Made by a program: the position numbers and the translations under genes
Part shown: piece after piece, positions 11,546 to 24,529 of the stretch
How the letters are laid out: every line of letters begins with the position of its first letter
Position numbering within the stretch: position 1 is the stretch's first letter
The notes under the pieces: model-generated
What the model was told of the DNA's origin: nothing
Databases searched by the model: none
Seen by the model: the letters and a program-made list of their open reading frames with translations, nothing else
Assembly: GCA_027605045.1 (NCBI GenBank)
Contig: JAQFWX010000012.1
Coordinates: 1,128,930-1,192,929 of the forward strand
Direction of reading: 5' to 3'
Length of the DNA: 64,000 nt
DNA from: Phallus indusiatus
Taxonomy: Eukaryota > Basidiomycota > Agaricomycetes > Phallales > Phallaceae

Positions 11546-13730
11546 TACATGGGATACAGCCTGCAAGAACATGGGAACATGCCAGCGAGTCAGAAAGTCT
11601 ATGTTTTTCTCTAAGAACTCGATACATACCATGTTATGTGAAGAGAAGCCAAGTGCGCCAGGAATAGAGTTTCCTAATCCGCTATTGTTCATGGCAGCGT
11701 ATATTGGCCCTGGGCCGTTCTATCATTTGGACAGCGCGGTAAACTCTGGCAAATTGTCTAACGACTTGAAGGCCTGCGTAAAACAACGTCAACGACCGCG
11801 GACAAACTAGAAGGGAAAAGTACGCATATAGGTGTCATTCGTTGGAAGGAGATGGGAATGTTACAACTGGGCACCTTAGTTCTAGTGAGAGTACTCTGAC
11901 GCGTGCTGACAACACGGTTCACGGTACCGGGCTAGCTGGGTTTGAAAATACCCAACGCGACTTGTTGAACGCGACCTACTCCACCCTAATCCCGGTACCA
12001 ACGCTGTTTCTACCTCCTGTGGTTGTTGGGCTCTGGGGTCAGGCGGGACAACAGGAAGGGTCCAGCTTCATGCTGGATTATGGATAGGTTGCTCCGGGGT
12101 GAAGGGTCTGGGGCAGCGTGCAGGGGAATTTTCAACAGTGTAAGTATTTCATTCAAAGAACAGCAATATGTATATTACTTCCTTCCCTGTGCCACGCCGT
12201 CGTGGCTCTTAGCCCGAGTATTTTTCTTCATTGCAGCACGCGTGTCACGTCGCGCGCCGAATTCTTGCCCCCGAAGTCGCGCCATCGGCTACTAAACAAA
12301 CCTGAGATTTCAATGGCATCATTTTGTTTTTGTCAAAGAAATCAGCTGACAAGCCCCCGATGAAAATCCCTGTTGATAAAAGTAGCAATTCTGTTTAATA
12401 TACATAAGACAAAAGAAAACTGTCGATGTGAGATACACCCGGGCTAGCTGGGTTTGGAAATGTTCAACGCGACTTGAACAGCGCGACTTAGCTTGAACAG
12501 CACTAACTAAACTAGCGTCATCGCCAACAAGATGTCCAGCAACAGTCCTCTTATTCGGTGAGTCCCCGAAACAAATTAGCTATTTGTCCCTAATTACTCT
12601 ATTTTATTAGGTATCAGACCAATTGATCCAATATGTATCGGACACAGTTAGCAAGGATCCGAGCATGGCCATGTTTGGATGACCAGGAAGAGATATAGCA
12701 CTTTTTGGGGTTCGACTCGAGTCTGCGATGAACGTCAACCTCGTGCAGCCATCCTCTCTAATCCCCTGTCCGTAATTGGTCGTCGTTTACTTGCACCAAG
12801 CGCAATCCGAGTTATCCTCAATTTCTTATTCCACCCTATTTCAATCGTGCTATCGGCACGGTTTTGTCTATCCGATGAAACTCAATGAATTGTCTTACTA
12901 TCCCGGCTTTATCTTACACTGAAACCAACACCTTCCTGACCACGATTGTCATCGCAAACCATCACTACACTATATCACCACACTTCAATCTACGGACCTT
13001 ACCAGTGCTGAAGGAGATGCATTGGTCCGTATCGTTGACGGCGGCATGCTCTCATATCTCGCGACGAGTAGCTTGGGAAACGAACGCGTGTCTCTTCCAT
13101 ATTGATCCCCATTCTGATATATTCCGTCCTTGCTGTGCATACATCCCTATACCTTCGGCGTGTCACTGTACCGTGGACTTTAATGAAGAAGCCAAAGTTC
13201 TGACTATCTCGATCAAACCGGTGACGTGAACATGCAGAGCAACCCAAAACTCTCGCCGACACGAAACTGGCGATGAACGAATGCACCTATATGCTTCGTA
13301 CTTTAAATGGAACGGGATAGATCTCTTGACACACGAATTGAACTCGGGCACGTCTCGATCGCGCAGGTGTGGTGTTTCAAGAAGACAAATATCGATGTCG
13401 TACTCATTTTTTTGCCAGTTTGTTGAAATTTCTCAAAGATTTTTCTCGGCCACGAAGAGTTGGCTTGTTCGCTGGTGACGATTAGCAGCTGTATGTACAC
13501 GCCAGCAGGGATTTCGCGCCTTACATAAATCCAGTCGTTCGAAAACTTATGTGGCGATGGATCCGAGTTGGACGGCCTCAATGGTACGGCCGTTTCTCTT
13601 TTCATTGATGCACTATCGTTCACGCCTTCATTTTCTTATAAGCATAAGCAAGGGCATCTCGTCGGACGGGCCCATCAAACTGACGTAAGGAACTTTCAGT
13701 TTGGACGTTTTGGCATTGCAAAATTCCGTT

Positions 13731-13746
13731 ATACATGCGCATGTAT
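13731..13746. repeat. Palindrome copy 2 of 4 (16-bp perfect core)
   Basis: The core ATACATGCGCATGTAT is kept; one outer base pair of the 18-mer is lost. Confidence 0.8.
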
Positions 13747-14638
13747 GTACATCGGGTACAACCTGCAAGAACATGCTAATGAATTAGAAATTTATGCTTT
13801 TCTCTGAGAGCTCGGTACACACCATATTAAAAAGAAGCCCAGGTGGGCCAGGAATAGGGTTTCCTAATTCGTTATTCAAGTTCGCGACAGTGTATATCGG
13901 GCCTGGCTGTTCTATCATTCGGGTAACACGGTAAGCTCTGGTAAACTCTGGCAAGTTGTCTAACGACTTGAAGGTTTGCGCAAAACAATGGCGACGAGTC
14001 TGGACAAACTGAAAGAAAAAGTGGGCGTATGAATGTGATTTGGTGAATGGGGATGGGAATATAACGCCCAAGCACTTCTAAAGAGTCTGACAATAGCGTT
14101 CGCGGGTCCTCAATCGCGCACAACTTGGTGGGATACTTCCAGGCGACGCGACAATTGGGTTCAAAACTGTTCAAAAACGGCTCGTTGAACGCGACCTCCT
14201 CCATCCCATCCCGATGCCAACTCTGTTCTACCTCCCGTTGTTGCGCTCTGGGTTCAGGCGGGAAAACCGGAAGGGTTCAGGCCTCAGGCTCACGCTGGAT
14301 TATGAACTTCCGGATTAAAGGGGCTGGGGCAGCATGCAAGTGCGGGAGAATTTTCAACAGTGTATTTTTGAGACGACTCTGAACGTCCCGATTGTTGGGC
14401 TCGATTTTTGAAATCATCGATTTTATGGTTGAATTTTTGTGTTCATAGGTTTGCTTTCGGGCCTCTGAGCGCGTGCAAGCTCGAAGTCGGTGTCATAATA
14501 TGCTTCACAATGTTCGACACGGACACGTACGGACATGAGAAAAGTGAATTACCATTCATCGTCGGTGGTATTTATCGTCTGGTAGTAGAGACTACGTACA
14601 TGGGTCTTTTTTTATATGATGCACATTCGGTTTGAACC

Positions 14639-17600
14639 CTAGTCGTCTCTAGCTCCACATTCTGTCCAATTGGTACCATGTACAAAATTTGTGAAATTTA
14701 GTTTTGTAACCTTTCGATGCGACATATACGTCATGCATGGAAGCCAAAGCAGGTCTTCCATCTCTTCTGGGAGCCAAAATAAAAGTTCACCCTGCAAACC
14801 CCTAACCCATCCCTCTCTATTCATATGGAAAGCAGGAAGTGAGGCTTTTTTCCAGGCCATTAATGCATAATCCAATATCTCTGTATTGTTGGATACCGAT
14901 GCTCTAAGTATCTCCTTGAGTGAATCACGTTGAATATAAGTGATACCATACTTACCCCTTGGTATAGGAACCACCGGCGGTGAGCAATGGAGGAGCCTTG
15001 TACAGAGGAGACATTATCTCATATGCATCCAAGTCCCAGACATAACAAACATTAGCCAACCCATTCAAAACTATTAGATGTTTTTTGTTAAAAATTAGGG
15101 TTTCTATATATGGAGCTAATAGGAACGAGCATCGAATTGTTTCGGCGACAATGTTTTTGGATTGTATGTCCCAGACATCCAGAAACTGAGTGCCCCAACG
15201 ATCTGCCCCAGACATTATTATAATACGTTTTGAGTCATCGGAGAACCAAACGCCAGTGGTTCGTCGATCAAGCGATGGGCCAGGGAGCAAGGTTTCGGTG
15301 TCCACATCAAATAGTTTGATTTCGTCATCATCAGCCCATCCCACATACTTTCCATTGAGAGATAGTCGCGCTGCAGCGTTTGTAGGTAAGTATGTGAATC
15401 GAATCGAGCTCACTCTCGTTCCTGTTAGATCTAGTGTATCGACACTCTCCTTTGAAACGTATATGATATGTTCCCCGTTGGCAGAAAGGGCCTTCGTGTA
15501 AGGATTTAGTTCGAATGTAAGCATTTCCCCTACTCTGTCACCTGATTCGCATTCCCGAATTTCCATTTTACCACGATATATGCCATATACGAGAGCAAAG
15601 CGGGTACCTCGCACGGGTAGAAGGGTTCTCAGTTCATGTGACAAGTCGATTGGACCACGAACCAATTTGTGGGTACGACTATCCCATATTGAAATGGTTT
15701 TTTCGCGTCCGGAAATAAGATAGTTGTCCAAACACACGAGTCTGATGTTTGAACGGCCTGATCCATCTATAACAATCTCGCCTTCTTTTTCCTTCCAAAG
15801 ACAGAGTCCCCGGCTGCTAATGTACCCCACGCAGACATTTTCTTCTTCAGGATAAACATTAACATCTCCATAGTATTGCAGGTCGGTTTCAAAGATCGTT
15901 GTCATCATATCTGAGATTCGGAGGCGATACTCGTTGAGAGTCGTCGTATACAGAAGAATGAGATAGGAACCCCGCAGCCAAATTGCACGCACTTTCTCAA
16001 TTTCATCGCATGGATGAACGCGGATTGTCGCGAACAAAGATGATGTGGCCCAGCCTGTCAACAGCACAATTGATTTTGAATCGTGTGAGAACCCTAAACA
16101 GCGAATGTCATCGTCTGCATAGGATCGACTGATTAGTTTTCCCGTAGACACACTCCAAATTGAGTACATTTTGGCGGAGCTAGATAGGATATATTGATCA
16201 TCAGGGGACAAACAGAAGTGTACGACCCCCGGCCCGTGTTGAATTTCGGTGACTTTAGTGCATGTCCGTAGATCCCAGATCTCTACTGGGGCGTAACCTT
16301 CGCTTTGGCTGAATGCAATGTAGTTGTTAGTGAGTTGTAGACCCCATGAATTATGACAGGACACGACGTGCTGCGTCTCGTTTCTAGAATTCCATACGTA
16401 CAGCTGGTTTTCGGAGTAGCGACGGAAAGCAATCCAGTCTCCGTTGGGAGAAATGGCAGGATCAGAATACCCCTCTTCGAAGCGTTTGACCACCTCACGA
16501 CTTGTTCGATCTATTAGCAGGAGTGGTCCTTCTTTTGTGGACAATAGTACAAGGCGCCCGTCCGAAGAGATGGCACAATGATCACACTTGGCACCGACTA
16601 TCTCCGCATATCTCTCTATCCCCGCCTCCTTTGTTCCCATATTCCATATTAGAATATCACCGGCCGGAAAACAACAGTACACCAATTCACCTTCATGGGA
16701 AAATACCATGTTGCAAACATGGGAATTAAAGTGATGTCCGTAAGCCGTATTATGCTCCTCCCCCGTTACGTAGTTCCATACACAAAGTTCGGATTCGGTT
16801 GCACTTGCGATATATTCGCTTTTCAGAGAAAGAGCAACCTTTATACCGATATCTCTTCGTATGAATCCGATTCTGCGTGAGCCGATAGGTTGACCAACAT
16901 CGAACGTGAACAGTCTAGGGAACCTTTCAAGATACTTTCTGGATACAAATGAGCTGCGAGGGGTAAGGGGAAGTGCCGATAGATAGATATGTGGCGTGCT
17001 TGCATTCATCACGTCTCTAAAATCAAATGCAAACTCCCATGCGTCTATTGCGTCTTGAGCTAGGCCAGTATCTGCATCCTACCACCTCATTCAGCTATAA
17101 AAAATATAACAGATAGAGGATCACTTACTTTACACCAATTCACTATTGCTTGCATTGTCTTGCAACCGTAGCGAATTTTGAACGCCTTCAACAAACTGAG
17201 TGCCTCAAAATAATACAGCAGTTTGTCATCCATTAATATCCGGACTACATGAATCAGTTCTCCGCTAACAGGCGAGGATTGAAGATGAAAGCCCCAAAAA
17301 CGACACGAATACGATAGATGGAGCGGAATGGCTTCCTTGATGCGCGAATTCAAATTGGGCACATCCCAATTGCGCAGGTGTGATGTCTCTAGGTGACAAA
17401 TGTTGAAACAGAGCATCCTATTCATCACTTTGAGACAACCGAGTGTCATCCGGCTTTGGTCTGACGTGTTGATGTAGTATTCATTTATTTTTTCGCCTTG
17501 GTCTTTATGAAAAAAATTTTCGGCTTTGAAAAAATCGAATAACGAGGTGTGAAGAGGTTGTACCAGAGTGGACGAGTCATAAATGCCAGAAAAGAATGAA

Positions 17601-19992
17601 CCGAATGGGCTGAGTATAGACCTGATATCTTTGATATCCTCGAAGATATTTTGTAGCGCGTGAATGGAGAGAGGTTCTCGCGCAGTTACAATGATGCCTA
17701 CGACCGTCTTGAACCTTTCCTTAAAGCTCGAGTGCCGAGATTCTGGTTGGCTCAATATAATCTGATGATATAGTTCATATAACGATGAGGAAGAGTTTGA
17801 TACGCAAGTTTTCCATTTTTCCCGTATGAGTTCTTGATCTGTGACGGTAGGATCAATGAACCTGCAAGCTGTCTGAGCCCATTGAAAAAGACCTTGGGCC
17901 TGTTTGGCTAGTATACTGCGCCAGTCTTTGTCTATGCTGTCCAGAGTTGACGATATTGAACCCAGACGCTTCGAGACATAGGCTTCGATATCATGACGCG
18001 TTTCCTCCGCATTGATATCCTCCATCCGTTTACATGCAAGCTTTTGACATGCAAGCTGAGCCTCGATATCCTGCTCAGGGCGGGTGGTGACAATTATACG
18101 ATAGTTCTTCGGAAGTTCCGTCCACCTGCGAAAGAGGATTTCCAACAATTTTTCACGTTCGCTACGGTCTCCACTTTCGTCGAACGCGTCTACAACGATG
18201 ACTACCGGCCCAATAGTTGCCACGTTTTTGGAGGGCTTGATAATAAATTCATTGAATTGTGTTTCGGGATCTTCGGTCTTCCGAATCGCAGTGTTATCAG
18301 TGACAATCTTGATCAATCCTTTTCGCCACGAGGTATCGCTATCTGCCAAGTCAAGTGATATTGTGCTAAAAAGACAATTCCGCTTGTTTGGGAGATTCCT
18401 GTTGAAACAGAACATGGAGCCGAGTCGGTTTTGCTCTTTGAACATTCCAGCGATGGTATGCGCTACCGTTGACTTTCCTACTCCCGCTTGTCCGCTCACG
18501 ACAAGGATCTGTGGCGATGCGTCGTCGTTAATATCTTTCAGTATATCTTCGATCAACGCTTTGCGAGTTCCTAGTAGGCATTGTTTTCCAAGTTCAGGGT
18601 AACTGCCGCTATAGAGCATGTCCTTGAGATCTTATAAGGGAAAACGGCGAGATCTTGAATAAGTAAAAATGATATGTTGATGATTGTAAACGTACCTAAT
18701 TTATCAACACCGTCTTTCACACGAAGTGTCACAATGCTCGTTTCAAGATTGACGGAATTTTTCATGATTTCCATAAGGCGGTCAAAGCTGTCGTTGAAGT
18801 CTTGGATCTTGCCGTCTGTACCACCGATTATTCCTTTCAATGTGTTCTGGACTAGAGTTCGAAAATCAGACATGATTGCATAATTACAAGATATCGAGAG
18901 AACAATAACCTGCATCTTCCGCACAATATGCTCGTATAAAATACGCGCATTCAGTGGTTTGCTGAACTACCTTGGAAAGTGTCTTAGACTGCGTCTTGGT
19001 AAGCTCGGGTAGCCGTTTCGCATCCGTAATGTAGTTGTAAACGTTCTCCAGTTTGTCACATAGTTGTTTAATCTTGTCGTCGCGAATTTTTTTTGCGATA
19101 ATTGCCTAACAAATTTAAGATATGTAGCTCTGTATGTCAACGAGAAAAATAACATGCTTCTACCTTAGGAATGACGGACAGTACACTCCACGCCAGCTTC
19201 ACATACGGGCTTATCTGAAAAAATTTCTAGAAAGGACGAGGTATGCTTGCCAAAAGAATTACCTCGGAGATTTTATCGGCTACTTCTACGAAAACCTGAA
19301 ATTTCTCGAGAAACGACGCCCACGTCTCCTTATTATCATTATAGACCTGCACCACGGAAGTGATAGGATCGGCAACTGCAGATACGGCTTCAAGATTCCT
19401 TTGGTTTCCTAACGCGGCCACTGCTTGTTGTACCGGGCTCGAAACGGCGTCGGATGATTTCTTAATCTTGAATGTCAATTGACATTTTCCAACAATGTCT
19501 GATTTGCATAAACCTACAATCACGTAAGTCCTAAATTAACAACGATGCTTTTTCATGCTTAAACTAACCAAAGCTGGTTTGCATCTTGAGGAGCTCAATG
19601 ACCCGATGTTCGCACGAGTCAATTGCGGTGTTCCGAATTATAAATGGATAGACTCGGACAATGGTAAAAGTGATGCGAGTGTCATCAGTAAGTTCACCGA
19701 CACTGGCGATGTAAGGTGAAAAGCTGACATCAAACGGATTGTAATTCTTGACATACAGAGAAAAAGACTCGTCCCAAATTATACAGGGGTCACTTTCTTT
19801 GAACGCGATTTTCTTGCTTTTCCTCGTCTGCCCGCTGCACCTGATTACTATCTGGACCTTGGGGTTGCATCTCCATGGGGGTGAAGGTTTAGTCAAGCGA
19901 ACATCTTTATTCCTGTATGAGATAAACTGGAACTTGAATGAAATGTTGTTATAATTACCTGAAATTGTTATACCGTCCGTCGAAGTAGCCAT
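14639..19992 (-). CDS. NLR copy C: complete C2-helical-NACHT-WD40 STAND protein (about 1637 aa)
   Basis: Nine exons keep one frame: 19992-19959, 19904-19569, 19513-19263, 19214-19164, 19105-18910, 18851-18696, 18630-17129, 17078-14956 and 14903-14639. Domains in order: C2-like (about 12-125), helical region (about 125-340), NACHT (about 350-840) with Walker A GQAGVGKST, Walker B VVIVVDAFDES and VTTRPEQD, then a long WD40 array (about 870 onward) encoded largely in one 2.1 kb exon with many WNxxT-like blade ends (CVWNYVTG, LIWNMG, EIWDLRT, SIWSVSTG). A conserved C-terminal tail ends FVHGTNWTEC. Family knowledge: STAND NTPases of this type are intracellular receptors in which ligand binding by the repeat domain releases NACHT for oligomerisation. 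The effector output is unknown here; the N-terminal C2-like/helical part would carry it. One acceptor (before exon 6) is shifted 6 nt relative to copies B and D because the older AG is mutated. Otherwise no defect is seen. Confidence 0.88.
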
Positions 19993-22900
19993 GACAGATT
20001 TGCTGAAAGTTGTAACACTAAGCACTGCAATTGAAATTTGTGAAGGTAAAAAGCTGCGCTTGAACATTGTTAACAGGGTTTGAGCCTTATATTCCAACTC
20101 ATGCCCATCGCCTCGTTGTTACGTTGTGTCTTCATGTTCATATTCACATTTCCATTGTGCGTTACAGAACCTCTAATTAATATCAATACCATCTAGAACC
20201 TCCAGATTCAGTGTCCGCACTCACACTACGAGAAGCTCTACCTTTTATGCAATCCCCCGGTTCACATAATAGCATTGTTCTCAAATATGGTACGACAGAG
20301 CTGCCTCAAAACGGAAACCCTGGCAAGATGAATTGATAAATTAGCCGCTGATGTCTACGAATCCTGAACCAAGTTTTGAGGAGGTTTGAAGACTATTAGC
20401 TCCCCCAAAAGATCAAATTATTCTCCGAAACTTACCTAGAGTCAGAGATGAGCATAAAGCATGGCGGCATGTATCACCTGAAGCGTTTTCTAACTCTGCA
20501 TAATGAGTCGAGGCACTGCTGATTCGGAAGGATTGTTCCAGCCATTGAAGTAGAACTTGAAATTAACGCGCAAAGTATGTGACGTTAGATGGCTTGTGAC
20601 AAGATAATAAACATGAATAGCTCCCTTCAACTGCGTTCTAGTTAGGGAAATCCGTGGTGAGCTCCTGTGAGTTGGGTATACAGAGGTAAAGACTCTCACC
20701 GTTCCAAGGCAAATTATCTACTCACTTGAAGGTTTCTTAGCAACCGGACTCCGTTTACTGATTCCGCTATAATGATTGACTTGAAGCCTGCTAGACGACT
20801 AGACGATGTTTGAGCTGCTGCGAAGATGGGATCAGTCAGCGACCAGGAACAGACTATGTCAGTCTGCTCAAATGCAGCGGTGCTGGATTAGCTCTATCCG
20901 AATGTCGTGTTCTCGTCAAATACCTACAGCTCTTACGTCTTGTGTCCACAATCCTTTTTCGCGTCGCCTTTCGTCGATTTCAGGCTAATTACATGTGTTA
21001 CGATCACGAGTGGACAACAAGTGATGAATGTCATGTTTAATATTCCACACCCCACCGATGTTGATGAGCTCGGGTTTTTCTGGAAAGAAGCTTTTACCAT
21101 TGGCGAAGGTAGGAAGTCCAGCGTCTTCAGCTGCTATAGTAGGACACTGAGGAGCATTTTCTGTACAATTCTACAGTCAGCACCGTTAAGCTTCGCTGGT
21201 TTGGAGGCGGAAAGATCCCCACGATGAATAATCAAAAATCAAAAGATCCTGTTGTATGTGATGGTGAACGATTACGAGGGCAAAGATGCGAAGTGAGCAG
21301 GCGGCGAACAAACCTCGAATGTAGGTGTCCAATCACACTACCATCTTTTGCCATTACTTTTCACTTCCATAGGCAGCGTGATTTTCATAATCTTGGATAG
21401 ACGACGAAGGCGGCAGACTCCACCAACAAATATCACGTTCGCTAGCGTGGCTGCTTTAACGTCATCGATCACTGCAACAATACCAGGCTCAAGGGGTTCT
21501 GAGTGCTAAATGTCGTTTTTAGTCTGTTTGCCGTACTTTACGAGACAGAACCGAAACAGCCGGCGTTTGGCTCGCTCTGCGATTTGACTACGAGTCAAAT
21601 TCAGTGGAGCTGGATTTCATTGTTCTTGGAACATGTTCTCGCCATAACCTGCGGTATACCGACCAATTTCTGGTGGGATACTTGTATGATACTGCATATA
21701 CAGTAGCATACATAGTCACTCACTCGGGTTTCGGAAAATCAGAATTTGAGTCTGATCTCAGCATCGAGAATGCTTTGCAGATGCTCTCTTATGGCATGAC
21801 GTTGACTCTATTTTTGTTGGCACGGCAGTTCTCCGCATAACCTGTTCTTCCTTTAAACATGATCCACATCTGGAAACCCTGAACGATCAATGTAACAGGG
21901 TAACGTTTACGACACGCAGTGGAAGGCGCGTCGTCTTTTTCTCTCTCTTCAAAAAGCCCGAACAGATGGCTTGTTCGTTGGTGACGACTCGCAGTCGTAG
22001 GTACATGTCAGCAGGGATATCAGGCTTGGACCTCCGATTTACACCCCCGCAGTTGTTCGAAAACTTCGGTGGTGAACCTGAGTAGAACAGCCTCAACGGT
22101 ACGCTTCATTTTCTCGTAAGCATACGCAAGGACGTCTCGTTGACGGGCGCATTAGCTATATGAGTCGAAGGGGGTCGTCTCGCTGGATGGGGCTTATCAG
22201 ACTGCCAGTGACGCAAGAGACCTTAGAGGTTGTAAAATTTTGTCATACATGCGCATGTATGTACACCGGGTACAACCTGTAAGGACATGCTACCGAATCA
22301 GAACTTTTATGTGTTTCTCTACGATCCCGGTACACATTTTGTAAAGAGAATCCCAAGTGTGCTACTAGGGTTTCCTAATTCGTTATTCAAGTTCATGTCA
22401 GCGTATATCAGGCCTGGCCGTTCTATCATTCGGGCAACGCGGTAAACTCTGGCAAATTGTCTGACGGCTTGAAGGTTTGCGTAAAATAATGACAACGAGC
22501 CTGAGAGCGCATATGAACGTCATTCGTTGAAATGGGATGAGAATATTACGACTGGGCGACGTACGTTCACTACTCCCAGGCGACCCCATAGTACCGCGCT
22601 GGGTGCGAAAATGTTCAAACGCGACCTGCTCTAAACCGCATCCCGGTACCAACTGTGTCCTACCTCCTGTTGTTACGCTCTGCATTCAGGCGAGACAACA
22701 GGAAGGGATCAGTCTTATGTTGGATTATAGATAGGCATGAAGGGGATGGGGCAGCACGCAGTCTACAGGTTCGAGAACACTTGGTCTCTAAACCTCTTGC
22801 TATCACTTCTTGGACTCGACCACTGGCATCTTTTGTGATCCCTCGACCGTGAAAGCGTATAGAACTACGACCACAGCGCCAGTCTTCTCCCCGCGGACCG

Positions 22901-24500
22901 CGAATTGTACGTGTAGCCCACTATCATGCACTTTTTGGTTTCTAACTCGGCTCAGCAGGTCTGACAGCCATATATTCTCCGCATACTTAGTTTGTTCTTC
23001 CTTCCGACATGATTCAGAGTTGGAACCCATCTTTGGAAAATAATAATCAACGAAACAGGGTAACGTTTGTATCTACTAGCCCAACACTCAGCGCGTTTTT
23101 TTTCCTTCTCAGAATGCTTGAAGAGATGGCTTGTTTGCTAAGGTTACTGGCGAGCTCTTTGCAGCTGCGAACGTGTGGCTCAAACCATGACAAATAATTC
23201 CCTCAAGAACGTGCTTTGCGAAACCTCTTTGGTGAAAGACTATTAAAACTCGACCATTGGAGAACATTAGCGTCCGGACTCAGTAATATCTCGGGATTTA
23301 CTCTTTTAGAAGGTTTGACTGATACGCATTAGTTGCTGGCTCATTACCTGGTTATTTTTCTCTCAGACATTCCTGTTCACATATACGCGTCAAGAGATAC
23401 GTTAGAACGCGCTCGACTTCGAGAGATGGCTTTGCTACGGAACCCAGATTTCGCTCGAATGCTGCGGGAAAGCGGTTCATGGGATCCCGGCAACAAAATA
23501 ATCTGTACAAGACTTGGAATAAACAACAAGTACGTGACAATTGCACACGTTGTTTGAAAACAGGATACAGGCCCGATTGGGAGCTACGAGACATGGAGAA
23601 CATGTTAAGCACTCCATGAACTCTCCGGAAACCGCTTCTGGGACCGGTGAAACCGAAACCCTAAAGCATGTTATATTACACTTCGGTATTCACGCTCTTC
23701 TCTTATCTCTTGAGGCTTAACATCGCCGTATAAACCGGCTCTTCTGCAATGGCATAATGCTCGTGGGATCTTGAATTTCTTTCATAGAGCTCCACGTCAT
23801 AATTGTATGATTGCTTCCCGTCAGTCTGTACGTTGTCTGGACCTGCCAAAATAAATAAGTCTTATCCTTTTCGATTCAGTCGGGTTAGGTACTTTGTTCA
23901 CTAATTGCATTCACTTATATAACGTACAATGGGGGCTTTTACAATCTACTTCGCGTGCCCTCTGTAGAAATCAGTACTTTGAAAATAGCTTGTGCTAGTC
24001 AAATAGCCGCGACTTGAACAAACTAACGAAGCAGCCTGAGGGCTTGATCACACTCACAAGGTGACCGACACCTTCGAGTCAACGGTCTGAGCGGAAGTCA
24101 TTTTCCGACCAATAGGTTTGTTGCATGCCTCTTGACTTCTGCGGCACTCTAAGAGAGTACACACTCAGAAATGTCAAGGACATGGGTACTTGAAAATATT
24201 TCTCGGCTTACACCATACCGTCAATTGCGCCTCATATGACATGAGCCAGTGTCACTGTCTGAGCGCAAGTAACAGATGTTAGGTCTCGGAACGTCCGATG
24301 GACAGCAACCTGCAGCAACACGATCACGATAAGAAGCCTGCATTGCTAGAATTAGCCTTGTAGTGACGAGTTGGTAAATACATAGAAAGTTTAGACTGAC
24401 AACTCCCCATTCGTCAGGATACATCGACGTCGGAAACTCACGAAACCCGGTCCGTACTTGGGGACTCGACTCAGATCATTGACATGCTTGCAACGATCGG
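19993..24500. other. Spacer between NLR copies C and D: decayed upstream flank and unassigned sequence
   Basis: About 19993-20700 is a diverged version of the NLR upstream block (compare 676-1330 and 33110-33640). About 22000-22830 repeats material found downstream of copy C and at 34040-34120. Between them (20800-21850 and 23100-24500) there are several open frames of 60-106 codons on the plus strand, but none has a recognisable domain or a convincing splice chain; one contains HPTDVDELGFFWKEAF near 21050 and could be a gene remnant. I see no supportable gene. Confidence 0.5.
22244..22261. repeat. Perfect 18-bp palindrome, copy 3 of 4
   Basis: Identical to the copy at 11528-11545 (CATACATGCGCATGTATG) and set in related flanking sequence. 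Confidence 0.8.
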
Positions 24501-24529
24501 ATGGTTGTTTTGCGAGCAATCCAAGGAAA

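Larger units (their letters stand above)
11181..14638. repeat. Spacer downstream of NLR copy C; repeats shared with 24.5-26.5 kb and 22 kb
   Basis: No gene is supported here. About 12416-14390 matches 24530-26490 (downstream flank of copy D) along most of its length, with small indels. A shorter stretch (about 11460-11840) matches 13490-14010, 22000-22520 and 25630-26130. Reading frames are not conserved between the copies, which argues against coding. Two copies of the ATACATGCGCATGTAT palindrome lie inside it. Confidence 0.65.

Noticed and set aside
19905..19958. In-frame read-through of the first intron of copy C as coding sequence
   Set aside because: In copies A, B and D the same interval is 53 nt and would break the frame, whereas GT-AG removal gives the same junction in all four copies.
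20806..21840. Several 60-106 codon frames between copies C and D
   Set aside because: No recognised domain, overlapping alternatives in other frames and no convincing splice chain; at best a gene remnant.
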